From Edolisoma coerulescens (lineage: Eukaryota; Chordata; Aves; Passeriformes; Campephagidae): a stretch of DNA of 64,000 nt. Below are positions 1 to 9,706 of this stretch, in pieces. Location of the stretch: contig VWZW01004608.1 of assembly GCA_013397115.1 (NCBI GenBank), forward strand, positions 2,320,148 to 2,384,147. The letters run 5' to 3'. The notes under the pieces were generated by a model. That model was not told the origin of the DNA and made no database searches. It was given only the letters and a program-made list of their open reading frames with translations. How positions within the stretch are numbered: position 1 is the stretch's first letter; every line of letters begins with the position of its first letter. Made by a program: the position numbers and the translations under genes.

Positions 1-3000
1 GAAACCCTTCAGAGTGGTAAAGAAGAGGTAACAGGAACGTCAAGATTTGGGTAGGGTGCTGTGCTGCCTTAGACCATGGTGGCTGTACCACTCCAGTGAG
101 AGGCAGCTTCCAGACCTTCTCATCCCTGTTCACTGGCTCTGTGTGAAGAACTCTGTTCTCCCTTCAGGCCCCAAATATTCCAGCATTAACATTTTGAAGC
201 TAGGATTACAAGAAGTAACAAACAGGACAAACAGAAGTTTGGAACAATTACATTATTTAAGACAATGAAGAAGCCTTCAGCTGAGATTAAAGAAAGCACC
301 TCAGCAAAAGCATATAGGTGCATACATGTCTTTAGTTACAAACACACTCTAACAGATGCTTTAATTCCATCCTGATCAGGATTTCTCTAACCTCCCTAGC
401 TAGCTTTAGGAAGGAGCTGCACATGTGTACAATCCTGTCATGTTCAAAACTTTTTTCACATTTCTTCTGCAGCAATACGATTTTCAGGTCATGTCCGAAC
501 ACCCGTTCTAAGCAATGCATCTTCACACACACAGCTTCCATGTCAGCTTTCTCATGCCAACTTCATAGTGATAGAAACAAGAAATGGTCTATCATAGAAG
601 TGTGTCAAAAATCTTCCTCTCTGGTGCTATCTTTTGCACCCAGGATGAAGACAGAAGCCAACATTTAGAGGAATGTCAAACTGAACAGACAAGTATCAGA
701 AACAGTATTCTGAGAGGCTGTGAAAGACTACCAGATAATGGCAACTCTTGGCAGAGTGAACTTAAAAGGTTTTAAAGAACTAGTAATCAGAGATGATAGA
801 GTTCATATTCTTCTGTTAGCCCCTTGAGTTATATTATCTGCCAAAGACTGTGATTTAAATTAAATTCTAAATCAGTAAATTCTGAAAGAAAACACTTGAA
901 ACTTTCTGCTGAAATGCAGAATTCAGTTCTGGTTAGTAGGGAACTCTAGAAGTACTTTAGCCCCTGGAGGATTATTTCTGCTCTGATCATCTGATTTTCA
1001 TCTCATGTCTGAGCACCCATTCTAAACAAGAAAAACATATGGCAAATAAAGACTGGAACATAAATTAACAAAGGCAATGAAATTCTGAACACATTCCTTT
1101 CCTCCTGCAAAATTTAGTGGGCATTTCATTTACCAAAAAGAATAAGAACTTCCTTTCATTTTAACTACAAAATTCTCTGTAAATATCAGTCCAAAAATAT
1201 CTAATACTGAGGTGACTAGACACTGAAATTCCACACGTGCATACAGTTATAATGGATTCAGATAACAAAACCTGCAACTATGAATACAAGAATTACTCGT
1301 TACTACAGGAATGTAGTACAACATTCTGCTATTCTGTCACTGTGGCACAATCATGCAACTGGCTTCTTAATAACGTAAAACTGCATGGAGAAGTTGCTGG
1401 TAAAGAAGTAAATATAGCCCCTTCTAAAAAGCCCATGAAGTAGCAACTACAATATTTAATACTTTGATGATAAGTCCAGCATGTTTTTTCTAATTCTGAT
1501 TATGGCCTCCTAATATAGAACAAGGCTGTAACTGAACTTGTATGCAGCAGAAATCATGTTTCACATTAAAAATACCTATATAATTGAAAAGAAAAATTGA
1601 GAAATTACTTGCATTCTGAATTCTATCAGCATCTCCAGTGCTTTCATAAGTCAAGTGACATCCTTACCTTTAATACATATGAAAAATACTCTACTCTGTA
1701 AATATCATTTACAAATTAAGAAAACTTGTTCCTGCTGTCCTGTCTTGGAAGTATGAAGAACACAGAGTAATTGGCAAAAAAACCTCAAACTTCTGCAGAT
1801 GTGAGTTCACAAAATATCTCTAAAAAAAGAGCTACTTCAGAGGAAATGAGGTTTTTTCAGAGCTCTAATACTTCATACACTTGAGACAGCTTGTGCACCA
1901 TCACAAACACAACAGGCTGCAATGCAACAGCTTCTCACACGAGGGCAGCCCTTCATCAGTTTTACAATTCTTCCAAGAATTTACAGCCAACAAGTTGAGA
2001 GCTTTTGAAAGAGAACTAAAACCTCTTATTAGCAAAGCAGGAGATCATATAAAATCAATCAAATTTTCTGGTGGACACTTAAACAGACATGACCAGTCCC
2101 CCTCTGAAGGAATTCAGAAAGATGTTTGCCAAGGAAAGCTGGACTTTAGAATCCAATAGCTGTGCACTAAAGTGCCTGCTTAGAGGGCTTTTTCCAGCAA
2201 CTACTTTCTTTTCATCACTTTCTTCAGCAAAATATCTAGTAGAGGATTTTCTTTTTTTTGGACAGAAATAACAAAACTCTTCTTAGTTAATCAGTCAGCA
2301 AGAACAAAAACCAGTCAAAAATCCCAAACTAAATAATCCTACAATCCTGAAATTAAAATATTACTTGCATTCCCACAACTTCTAATCATTGAATCAGTTT
2401 AAGTCTTCACAGATATTAAGCTTCCTATATTAAGCAACCAGAACGAGACAGCTGCAGGTTTTATAACACCAGCAGAAATACCATGCTGAGAGATTAGATA
2501 AGCCTGCCCAAGGTCACCAAGCAAGTCACCAGTAAGAACAGAAAGCAGAAGTAGCAGCCTGTAGTCCCTGCATGCCCACGTGAGCTCCTGCTGAGCACAT
2601 GCTCCCCAACCACACCGGGATGCTCTGCTGCAAACTGACTCCCACATGAGCCAGCAAGCTTGAGCTAAGCCAGCCTTACAGAGGAATGCTAGTTAGTGCT
2701 GAACGTAGCCTTCTCTTTAAGATCACTTGAGACTAGTCTTACCGTTAAAGAGTAAAGTGATGGAAAATGCTGCCAATACATTTTTCTTCTCTTATACATG
2801 AATTATCCTATTTACTCTATTCTGTGGGGTTTTGTTGTTCACAGAGAAGTTGCCATTGGCTCTAGAATTCACTAGCACCAGCTGCTGTGCGTGCTGTCTG
2901 TACTAATATAGTGTGAGCTGAGAAGCACCTAAACTGGAGTAGTTTAAATGCAAGTGGAAAGCAAAGGCATTAAGTGCGACTGATTTTAAAAAAATTATCC

Positions 3001-3783
3001 TTCTAAGAACACTAACATTATGTCTTTTCTGACATGTCACCTGCAAAATCAAGTGGATAGATTATGTTACAGGAAGCTGCACACTCTAGGTGACAATGAG
3101 CAGGAACAACCTAAGAGGAAAAACACAGTCTAAAAATATTAATATTTCCATTATGGGCATTACTGAAAAGTATTCAGTTAAATACTCTACGCACAGTATT
3201 ATTGATAATACTGTGTCAAAAGTATTATTATTAAAAAGAGGACTTAAAACCAAACTGTGTCTCAAGCAGTTCTTTTCCACATTTCACAATTATTTTAAGT
3301 TTATTCACTTAAGTTACCACCAGCACAGTTAAATAACTACTGATCATTAAAATACTATATTTCCCTTTTGAAGTCAACCTTCAAAGTAGAAAATATGTTC
3401 TGACATTGGTACTGAGGAAACACACTTTAAAAGATTACTTGTAAAAGACACTACAATTATTCACTGAATTACTATTAGAGGCACAAGGACAAGTTACTTA
3501 GAGACAAGTGTGCATCTGACTTTTCAAAATCTAACTAACCCTTCAGTCTGTAAACCTGAAACAAAGTGCAAGCTATCTTGCATGTATTAAAATAACATTC
3601 GTTTCTGCATTTACTGCAGAGCGTTAAGTGTGCTTCATCAGAGGTAAGGTTATAATGCAATGTGACTTTTTCATGGAGTCAAACTGTTTGCAAAAAACCC
3701 CTAATTTAAACTGCTGATTTTATGTGCAAAGTGATCTAAGTCTTTGAAAGAGACACTTAGAAACAACAGGTGAAAATACTTAC
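1..3783 (-). other. FAM3C: FAM3C intron 5 (partial)
   Basis: This is intronic sequence after exon 5, running off the window edge. It is AT-rich, with short chance open frames only. I searched it by eye on the minus strand for the next FAM3C coding segment (expected to begin LMSGVKNNVG in mammals) and did not find it. The only repeat I recognise is an MIR-like relic near 2484-2590. Confidence 0.8.
2484..2590 (-). repeat. MIR-like ancient SINE relic
   Basis: The plus strand contains a GCCCAAGGTCAC core followed by an AGTAAG-type stretch. This is the reverse complement of the conserved middle of the amniote MIR/CORE-SINE consensus, and the preceding CTGAGAGATTAGATAAG also fits. The copy is diverged and its ends are not clear. 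It lies in FAM3C intron 5, antisense to the MIR direction on the plus strand. A RepeatMasker run would settle it. Confidence 0.5.
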
Positions 3784-3907
3784 ACATTATCCTCTACACA
3801 AATTTTAGGTCCAACTACATTCGCTGCTCCACTTGACATTTTGAATGCAAAATGCTTTTCAGGACAAGCTTTAGAGATCCCACACTTGTATCTTGGAGGT
3901 TTTGTAG
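3784..3907 (-). CDS. FAM3C: FAM3C exon 5: start of the GG domain
   Basis: This 124-nt exon has an AG acceptor at 3909-3908 and a GTAAGT donor at 3783-3778. It encodes about residues 50-90 plus two bases of Val91. It begins (S)TKPPRYKCGISKACPEKHF and later reads GAANVVGPKICVEDN. This is nearly identical to the mammalian FAM3C sequence; the visible changes are A to S in MASGAAN and L to V in KICLEDN. Cysteines fall at residues 58, 64 and 86. In the known FAM3C structure Cys58 pairs with Cys86, and Cys64 pairs with a C-terminal Cys that lies outside this window. The exon opens the beta-sandwich GG domain shared by FAM3 proteins and POMGNT1. The downstream exons are to the left of the window. Confidence 0.95.
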
Positions 3908-4312
3908 CTTTCAAAAGGAAATAAAACAAGATTTTAGAGAGAACACCGTGGGTAGGCTAACAGACAAATATCAGTTACTTTTCTGAAGGAATTCAAGGAA
4001 GAGAGCAAACACAAACACTCTCGCATCTGTAGTTACATAGCAGCTTAAAATAATCTAAGTTCTTGAAGCACCTCATTATTCCAACTTCTTGTTGTCACCC
4101 TGCTGCTTGTTCTGGCACTGTCATCAAAAGCCACAAGCCAAAACTACAAAACAGACTTTACCAGAAATTTAGGAAAATCAGGAGAAGAGGAAAATTAGTT
4201 TCTGATTGCATTTGAAGTATAATTAAGACTTTCTTAACTATGAAAATTCATCAGTCTTTCTGTTATTAGTAAAAGCAAGTCACAGCAGTAATACATACAT
4301 ATGAATACTCAC
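3908..4312 (-). other. FAM3C: FAM3C intron 4
   Basis: A short intron of 405 nt, bounded by GTGAGT on the exon 4 side and by AG before exon 5, with a T/C-rich tract ahead of the acceptor on the minus strand. No repeat or other feature is recognised inside it. Confidence 0.85.
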
Positions 4313-4342
4313 AGCGTGCAGCTGCATCCAATGCTGATCTAG
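4313..4342 (-). CDS. FAM3C: FAM3C exon 4: 30-nt micro-exon
   Basis: This very short exon has a pyrimidine-rich acceptor (TTTTAG at 4348-4343) and a GTGAGT donor at 4312-4307. It encodes the linker ARSALDAAAR and the first base of the next Ser. Mammalian FAM3C reads ARSALDTAAR in the same place. Both ends are phase 1, so skipping would drop ten residues in frame. The linker joins the membrane-proximal anchor to the GG domain and has no known catalytic role. Ab initio gene finders often miss an exon this small. Recognition here rests on exact phase joining with exons 3 and 5 and on the conserved residues. Confidence 0.9.
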
Positions 4343-5447
4343 CTAAAATGAAAACAAAGTTTTACAAGATGTTACTATTGAAGTGTCATCTGCTATACAA
4401 TATCCTATAAATGTAAAATCTTTCTGTACCCCTATAAAAACAGGCTGGTTGTAATGAAGTATCAAATACACCTGAATATTATGGTCCAACAAAGAACAAC
4501 TTTTATGCATTAGAAGAATCAAAGTGATCAGGAATCCCATGCAGAAGCACTGCCGTAATTCATGACTGAGAGTCATCAACAGTCATGGAGTCAAAAACCC
4601 ACAGAGATCCAAAACCTCTGAGAATTTATGGAGTTCTGGGCATTAAAGTGAAACAAATTCCCTCCTTAAAGTTTCACTGGGATGGGGCTCCTTTCACCTT
4701 AACTGGAAGCCTGCAGCTCAGGTGTATTTCAACCCAACCATTCATGACTCCCTTTCTTGGGATACAAAGAGACACAAGTGCCCTAATCATGCCCATGTCT
4801 GAACTCTGTCTCTTCAATGATTATAAAGATGTCTCTGCTGACTGGTTCGGATGGCAGCTCACACTGCAGTAATCGGGAGTTAAAGAACACAAACTCCACT
4901 CATGTACCAAAAATTGGTGGGTTTTTTGGTAATGAAAAGCACCTTGAAAGATAATTCTGGTTCAAAATAGACTCTGAATTTTGAGACACCTCAACTGCTG
5001 ATCTTTCTCTGTGCAGAACCTGGGCACATCTGGAATGTTTTGATCACTGCACATTCAAGTTAACATGGTCCCTACGCAAGAGAAAAAGCCCACCCAAAAC
5101 AAATTCTGAATCTCTTTAGCAATAGTAAGGCAGAGCACAGATCTCCAGAAACATGGTTCAAGTTGCCTAGTTTATTACTCTACACTAAGAATGCATTTCC
5201 AGTAAACAAAGAAATAGCGGGTAAAATTATGTATCCTTGGCAGACAAACAAACTCATTAAGAGAGTAGATTAAATATTTCATACAGAAAAAAAATTTAAT
5301 ACACGTTATATATAAAAAATAACAAGCACACATAATAAACACAGAATTCTTAGGCTGAAGAGCCTAAGGCAAAATGAATGTGATATTCTTGATAAAGGCT
5401 CAAGCAAATATTAATAGATGTCCAGAGAAAACAAAGTCATCACTTAC
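4343..5447 (-). other. FAM3C: FAM3C intron 3
   Basis: An intron of 1105 nt between the signal/anchor exon and the 30-nt exon, with GTAAGT and TTTTAG borders. It holds a 95-codon open frame on the plus strand (4585-4872) that resembles no family I know and has no splice or repeat context, so I treat it as chance. Nothing else is recognised. Confidence 0.8.
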
Positions 5448-5552
5448 CAAATATGTGTCCTAAGTTTGCATCCATTTTTATTTCAAACACTTGAGATATG
5501 ACATAAAAAGTCAATAAAAATATTGCTATGACTACTACCAACTTTGCAGCAC
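5448..5552 (-). CDS. FAM3C: FAM3C exon 3: signal/anchor segment
   Basis: This 105-nt exon has an AG acceptor at 5554-5553 and a GTAAGT donor at 5447-5442. It encodes about residues 5-39. The segment opens with GAAKLVVVIAIFLLTFYVIS, a strongly hydrophobic stretch (about residues 9-24) after one Lys. That is the uncleaved-looking signal/anchor known in FAM3C. It then reads QVFEIKMDANLGHIF, close to the mammalian sequence, where QVFEIKMDA is identical. The exon starts in phase 1 and ends with one base of the next codon (Ala), so it can be skipped without a frameshift. The segment directs the protein into the secretory pathway. Confidence 0.93.
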
Positions 5553-5726
5553 CTGTTAAGAGACAGAAAAAAGTTTCAAAAAATTATCTGGAAATGGTAA
5601 CATTAGTTTACCAAAATAAGCAACATGAGAAATGTGTATCAGATTACATTCTGGGGAACTCAGAAATAGGATGATCATTTGCAGACTTACTGAACAGAAT
5701 AAATCTGAAAAAGGTACCAATATTAT

Positions 5727-5769
5727 GGATGGATATTATAATGTAGGATGGATATTATAATGTAGGATG
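5727..5769. repeat. 19-bp tandem repeat, 2.3 copies
   Basis: The unit GGATGGATATTATAATGTA occurs twice without mismatch, followed by a partial third copy (GGATG). It is a minor local duplication in FAM3C intron 2 that could be length-polymorphic. Confidence 0.9.
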
Positions 5770-8186
5770 TAACTGCACCGATCCATCAGGTGATCATACC
5801 AAACACACACTCTGGTCTTAACTTTCTCCACCTTCATGCTTGTCTGACACCATAGTACACCAACTCAGCTAAGCAGCCAGAAAAAACCAGACTTTTCCAA
5901 GAAAATCCAGCTTAATCCAATGAACTAAGATGATCTACCTGACTGTTGACCAAAGGCAAAATTCCCACCTTCCCCATGCCACTTCCCTGTTCTTAGCCAT
6001 GAGTACCTGGTTCCTCACTATTCACAAATACTGTGTTTCCCCCTGCCTTCAAAGTGAGCTACCTCTGTTTTAATGTATGGCCCAGACTGAGTGATGAGAG
6101 ACCTGTTTACATACTGCAGCTTGGCTGCTACGGTCAGTCTGCTCTGAGTATTACATTAAAAACAAACAAACAAACAAACCAACAACAAAAAACCCCAAAC
6201 CCAAACCGCCAGCCAACCAGAAACAAGCATCCTCACCTACTTTTCAAGAAATTCATATTAATGACCTTCAAAAAGCAAGTTTGATGACTCAAAGGCTATT
6301 TTAAAATAAGTAAGAAAAAGCAGTACCTTTTCCCTCCCCCTTTTAATACACTGAAGTCTCAGGTAGCTTGAAGTTTTACAAGCCTAAGTTCCTCCAGTGA
6401 TGAGGGGCCAATCTACTTCCTGGAAGAAGAGCTGCAAGCACACAACCACAGCAACTTACATCTGAAATGGAAATGGATGTGATCCTGCCACAAACCTCAT
6501 CATTTTTTAGCATAATTTGCAACACATTTTTACAGAATACTCCACTCTCAACTGACTGTAAAATACTGACTGAGAGTAGAAGTCAGGTGAGGAGGCATCT
6601 GATGAACAGCCTGCCAGCCTACCTCATTGCAGTATGTCAAACTGGTTGGAAGAATCAACCTTAAAGCTTGCTTCTTTTTCTCAGATTCCTAGCCAAATAC
6701 ATCCTCTAGAAAAAACCAAACTTATATACTCCTGCAGATCTCAGACTGCTGCTGTGATGGGCTGTTCAGAAAATCTTAAAATAGACAGATTACTCAGCCT
6801 TCAGAAGGATGAGAGATGCTAATCAATCCTCCCAAAAGGCTAAAAAAAGATAAGGGGATAGAAAAAGAAGGAAGAGGAAGAAAGGTACAAGGGTTTTTTG
6901 TTTGTAGTTTGGTCTTTTTCATATGTGAGCACATACATACTGTGATGTAAGAAAACAAAGGTGCAAACCTAACTTAAAAATATTATGCTGGCACTCCAAA
7001 GATCACTGCACTTGAGAGGAAGGGAACCATGTGTTAGCACCGGAGAAACAGATGATCTGAACATATGTTAAAAAGTGAGGTAAAGCTTTTCCAAGCAACA
7101 CTGCTTAAAACCACAAGATGGTACCAGATTTTGGAATGTGTCATCTAGCAAGTGGAATTTGGAGAGCATGTTGTTTTAGCATATAGTATGTGAGATGAAC
7201 AAGAACTCAGTCTGAGGACTAACCATCCCCTCTACTCTATATTCTGAGCTTTTCGACTGAACTGCAAGTGCTCCCCTCAAAGGAAGAGTAAGAAATCTCC
7301 CAGAAGGTTCTTCAAGCATTTGAACCAAAACTGGCATGTTTGCTACAGGTGAAACATTCTATAGGAACTGCTGTATCTTCTTTGTGTTTTTTAGCAAAAA
7401 AAAAATAGTTGGATGGAAGGGAAAAAAAAAACCTAAACATGTTTGGAAAGTAATTTTCCAGGTGAATGAGGCACCTAAAAATTGGACCATTTTCCAGTTC
7501 TTTATCAGATTTACTTTAGCAGGTTGCTCCCAGTTATACATATCGTGGTTAATAAAGCAAATTTAGGAGTAGTGACAGAAATCAACTAATTTCATGCATT
7601 AACAAGGTTATGCAAAAGGTGTCATTTTCTCCTAGAAGAGGCAACAGTTTCTCCTTCTGCAAAATAATACTGTAACTATTGATAAAAGTGCAATGCACCA
7701 GAAACTCAAAACTGTTCCATTGCTATACTGGCTATTCCACTGTGACAAAACATCTAAAATAATGTTTTCTTTTAATGTTATATTGGCAAAGATCTTATTT
7801 TTACAACCACTATACCTTCTGCCAAGTAGAATTAGTTTCTCAAAGCCTGCACTACAGTAACTTACCTCTATGAAAAGGCTTTTATTGTTTTCAAACTCCC
7901 AGCAACCATTCAGAAAGCTTCAGACACTTACAACAGCATATAGCAATTTTAGCTAGGGTGTGAGACAGGGAAGAAACGGCTTAAGACAACCATTTGCAAT
8001 TTCCTCATTCCTTCATCATCTTACAGAAATAGCAGCCAAAATATGTCAAGCCATGGCACCTTAAGCAGTCACTACAGATCAGCTAGAGCGTTTTAACAAG
8101 GTGATTGCTCTTTGACCATCCCAAATTCCAAAATGAGTTTCATCAAACATCAATAAAGTAGAACAGCAATGCCTGTTATGCCAGTT

Positions 8187-8816
8187 AATTGAAGCATACC
8201 TGGACAAAGTTTGACGAGGATACCAAACTGAGTGAGGAAGTGGGCACGTCTAAAGGGAGAGCCAACCTGCAGGAACACCTGGATAGGCTGGAAGAGTGGG
8301 CTAACACTAATAGCGAACTTAAACAAGGACACGTGTAAGGTCTTCCACCCCAGAAATCAGAAGCCAGGAGTAAAGAACAAATTGGAATCTACCCAACTGG
8401 TGAGCAGCTCTGTGGAAAGGGACCAAGGGATCCTGGTGGACAAGAAGCTCAATACAAATGGAGGGTGCTGGCAAAGAAGCCAACAGGATGCTGGGAAGGA
8501 CTGGGAAGCCTGCCAGGTGAGGAAAGGCTGAGACTGCTGGGTTTGTTCAGCCTTGAGAAAAGACTTACAGGAGAACTTAGTACGATGTTCCAGTATTTCA
8601 AGGGTGGCTACAAAGAAGATGGAGGCTCCCTTTCTGCAAGGAGTTACATTGAAAACAAGAGGTGTAGCAGGCACAAGTTATTCTGGGGAAGATTCCAGTT
8701 GGACACGGAAAATTTTTCACAATGAGAATCAGACATTGGAATAATCTCCCCAGGGAAGTGGTGGACTCCCCAGTATTAGCCATTTTAAAATTTGGCTGGA
8801 CAGAATGCTGGGCCAT
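8187..8816 (+). mobile_element. CR1 LINE fragment, 5' piece of a split copy
   Basis: The sequence follows the avian CR1 3' region in the plus direction. It reads like the last part of ORF2 (a DEDTKLSEEVG stretch, then LQEHLDRLEEWANTNSELKQ), continues through the dispersed AGGCTGAGACTGCTGGG-type segment, and ends at a GCTGGACAGAATGCTGGGCCAT motif. Frameshifts and deletions show it is dead. CR1 normally continues from GGGCCAT straight to CTTGTCTAGACC. Here that continuation is found only at 9489, so the copy is interrupted. It lies antisense to FAM3C in intron 2. Confidence 0.9.
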
Positions 8817-9483
8817 TGTTGAAAGATGGCTAGGGTTCAAACTAGAGGAAGAGCAGTATGAAAATTATAGCGTAAAATACAGCTGCTACTCCCTGGATTG
8901 AATGCTGTGAGCACACTCAAAACCTGTCCCACAATGATTCCCCACACACACAATCTACAACCTCAAGCACATGCTAACAGGGAATAGAGGGTGGAGCAGA
9001 GTAGAAACACCTTGGCGAGGCTCTGGTGACATCAGACAGTACTTTGTAGCTGATAAACCTGCACAGCACCTATCAACCAAGGGAGATAGGAGCAGGTATC
9101 TTGCTGCTGAACCAGCAACTGTGGTGAAATCACTCTCCTGAGATGAAGTGGGTTCTTTGTAATTTAATTGTAATATTAACTCACACCATCATCCCAAAGT
9201 TACCTCCCTCCAAGGTACGACCACCCCTCACTGAGCATGCACTCTATGTTTTATTGACCATATCTGTAACAGCGAAGCAAGACAATTTTCCACCAATGAG
9301 TAACGAAAATATGTATTACTAGAGTCACTCGAAATCCACCCAAGTGAAAAGGAAGGTCATGGAAGGGTCCCCATAACAGGACACTGACAGACTAGTCAGG
9401 CACAAGGGCCTCAGCTTTCCTGGTATGCTGACAGACTAATCAAACACTAAAGGTTTGAGGAAATCTCCACTTTTCACAAGACA
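8817..9483. mobile_element. Probable solo LTR inserted in CR1
   Basis: A 667-bp insert separates two pieces of one CR1 element. It starts TGTTG and ends GACA (TG...CA borders with TGT/ACA ends). It is flanked by GCCAT at 8812-8816 and ACCAT at 9484-9488, a 5-bp target duplication with one mismatch, as expected for an ERVL-type LTR. I find no coding remnant inside. Orientation is unresolved. An AATAAA on the minus strand (9255-9250) favours the minus direction, but the implied U5 would be long and there is no good TATA box. The mutated flank and low CpG content suggest an old insertion. Confidence 0.6.
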
Positions 9484-9574
9484 ACCATCTTGTCTAGACC
9501 GTGCTTCTGACAAGAAATGTTGGACCAGATGATTCTTGAGATCCCTTCCAACCTGGTATTCTATGATTCTGTGA
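9484..9574 (+). mobile_element. CR1 LINE 3' terminus, second piece of split copy
   Basis: It continues the CR1 broken at 8816: CCATCTTGTCTAGACCGTGC, then the highly conserved CR1 3' end (a TTGGACCAGATGATTCTTGAG stretch, CCTTCCAACCTGGTATTC) and the terminal ATTCTATGATTCTGTGA. It ends about 90 bp upstream (in plus coordinates) of the FAM3C start-codon exon. Confidence 0.93.
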
Positions 9575-9664
9575 CTTTAAAACCTTATCATCACAACTTG
9601 TTATTGTTGTCCACAGCAGCTGTTTCACAACCGACCAAAGTCTGATTTTATTGAGTGTACTTAC

Positions 9665-9706
9665 CTGCTATTCTCATGTTTAGTCTTCAGCCAGCTAATG
9701 ACACTA
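9665..9706 (-). CDS. FAM3C: FAM3C exon 2: start codon exon, with short 5' UTR
   Basis: Read on the minus strand, the ATG is at 9677-9675 and the next codons give M-R-I-A-G, matching the mammalian FAM3C N-terminus M-R-V-A-G with one conservative change. The last coding base is the first base of the Gly codon. It is followed directly by a consensus GTAAGT donor (9664-9659). Coding length is 13 nt, so intron 2 is phase 1. The 5' edge is uncertain. The best acceptor upstream is an AG after a T-rich run ending at 9707, which gives an exon of about 42 nt, but other AGs lie between it and the ATG and further upstream. The start is chosen by homology, by its position just before the signal/anchor segment, and by phase. 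Confidence 0.85.

Larger units (their letters stand above)
5553..9664 (-). other. FAM3C: FAM3C intron 2
   Basis: An intron of 4112 nt. It contains a 19-bp tandem duplication (5727-5769) and a CR1 LINE copy inserted in the opposite orientation to FAM3C. That CR1 is itself split by an LTR-like insertion (8187-9574). The stretch 5770-8180 is ordinary AT-rich intron with no repeat that I can name. Confidence 0.8.

Noticed and set aside
1..3783. Search for the next FAM3C coding exon
   Set aside because: No sequence encoding the expected LMSGVKNNVG-type continuation was found on the minus strand, so it must lie outside the window.
4585..4872. 95-codon plus-strand frame in FAM3C intron 3
   Set aside because: No recognised domain or splice context; antisense to the gene and consistent with chance.
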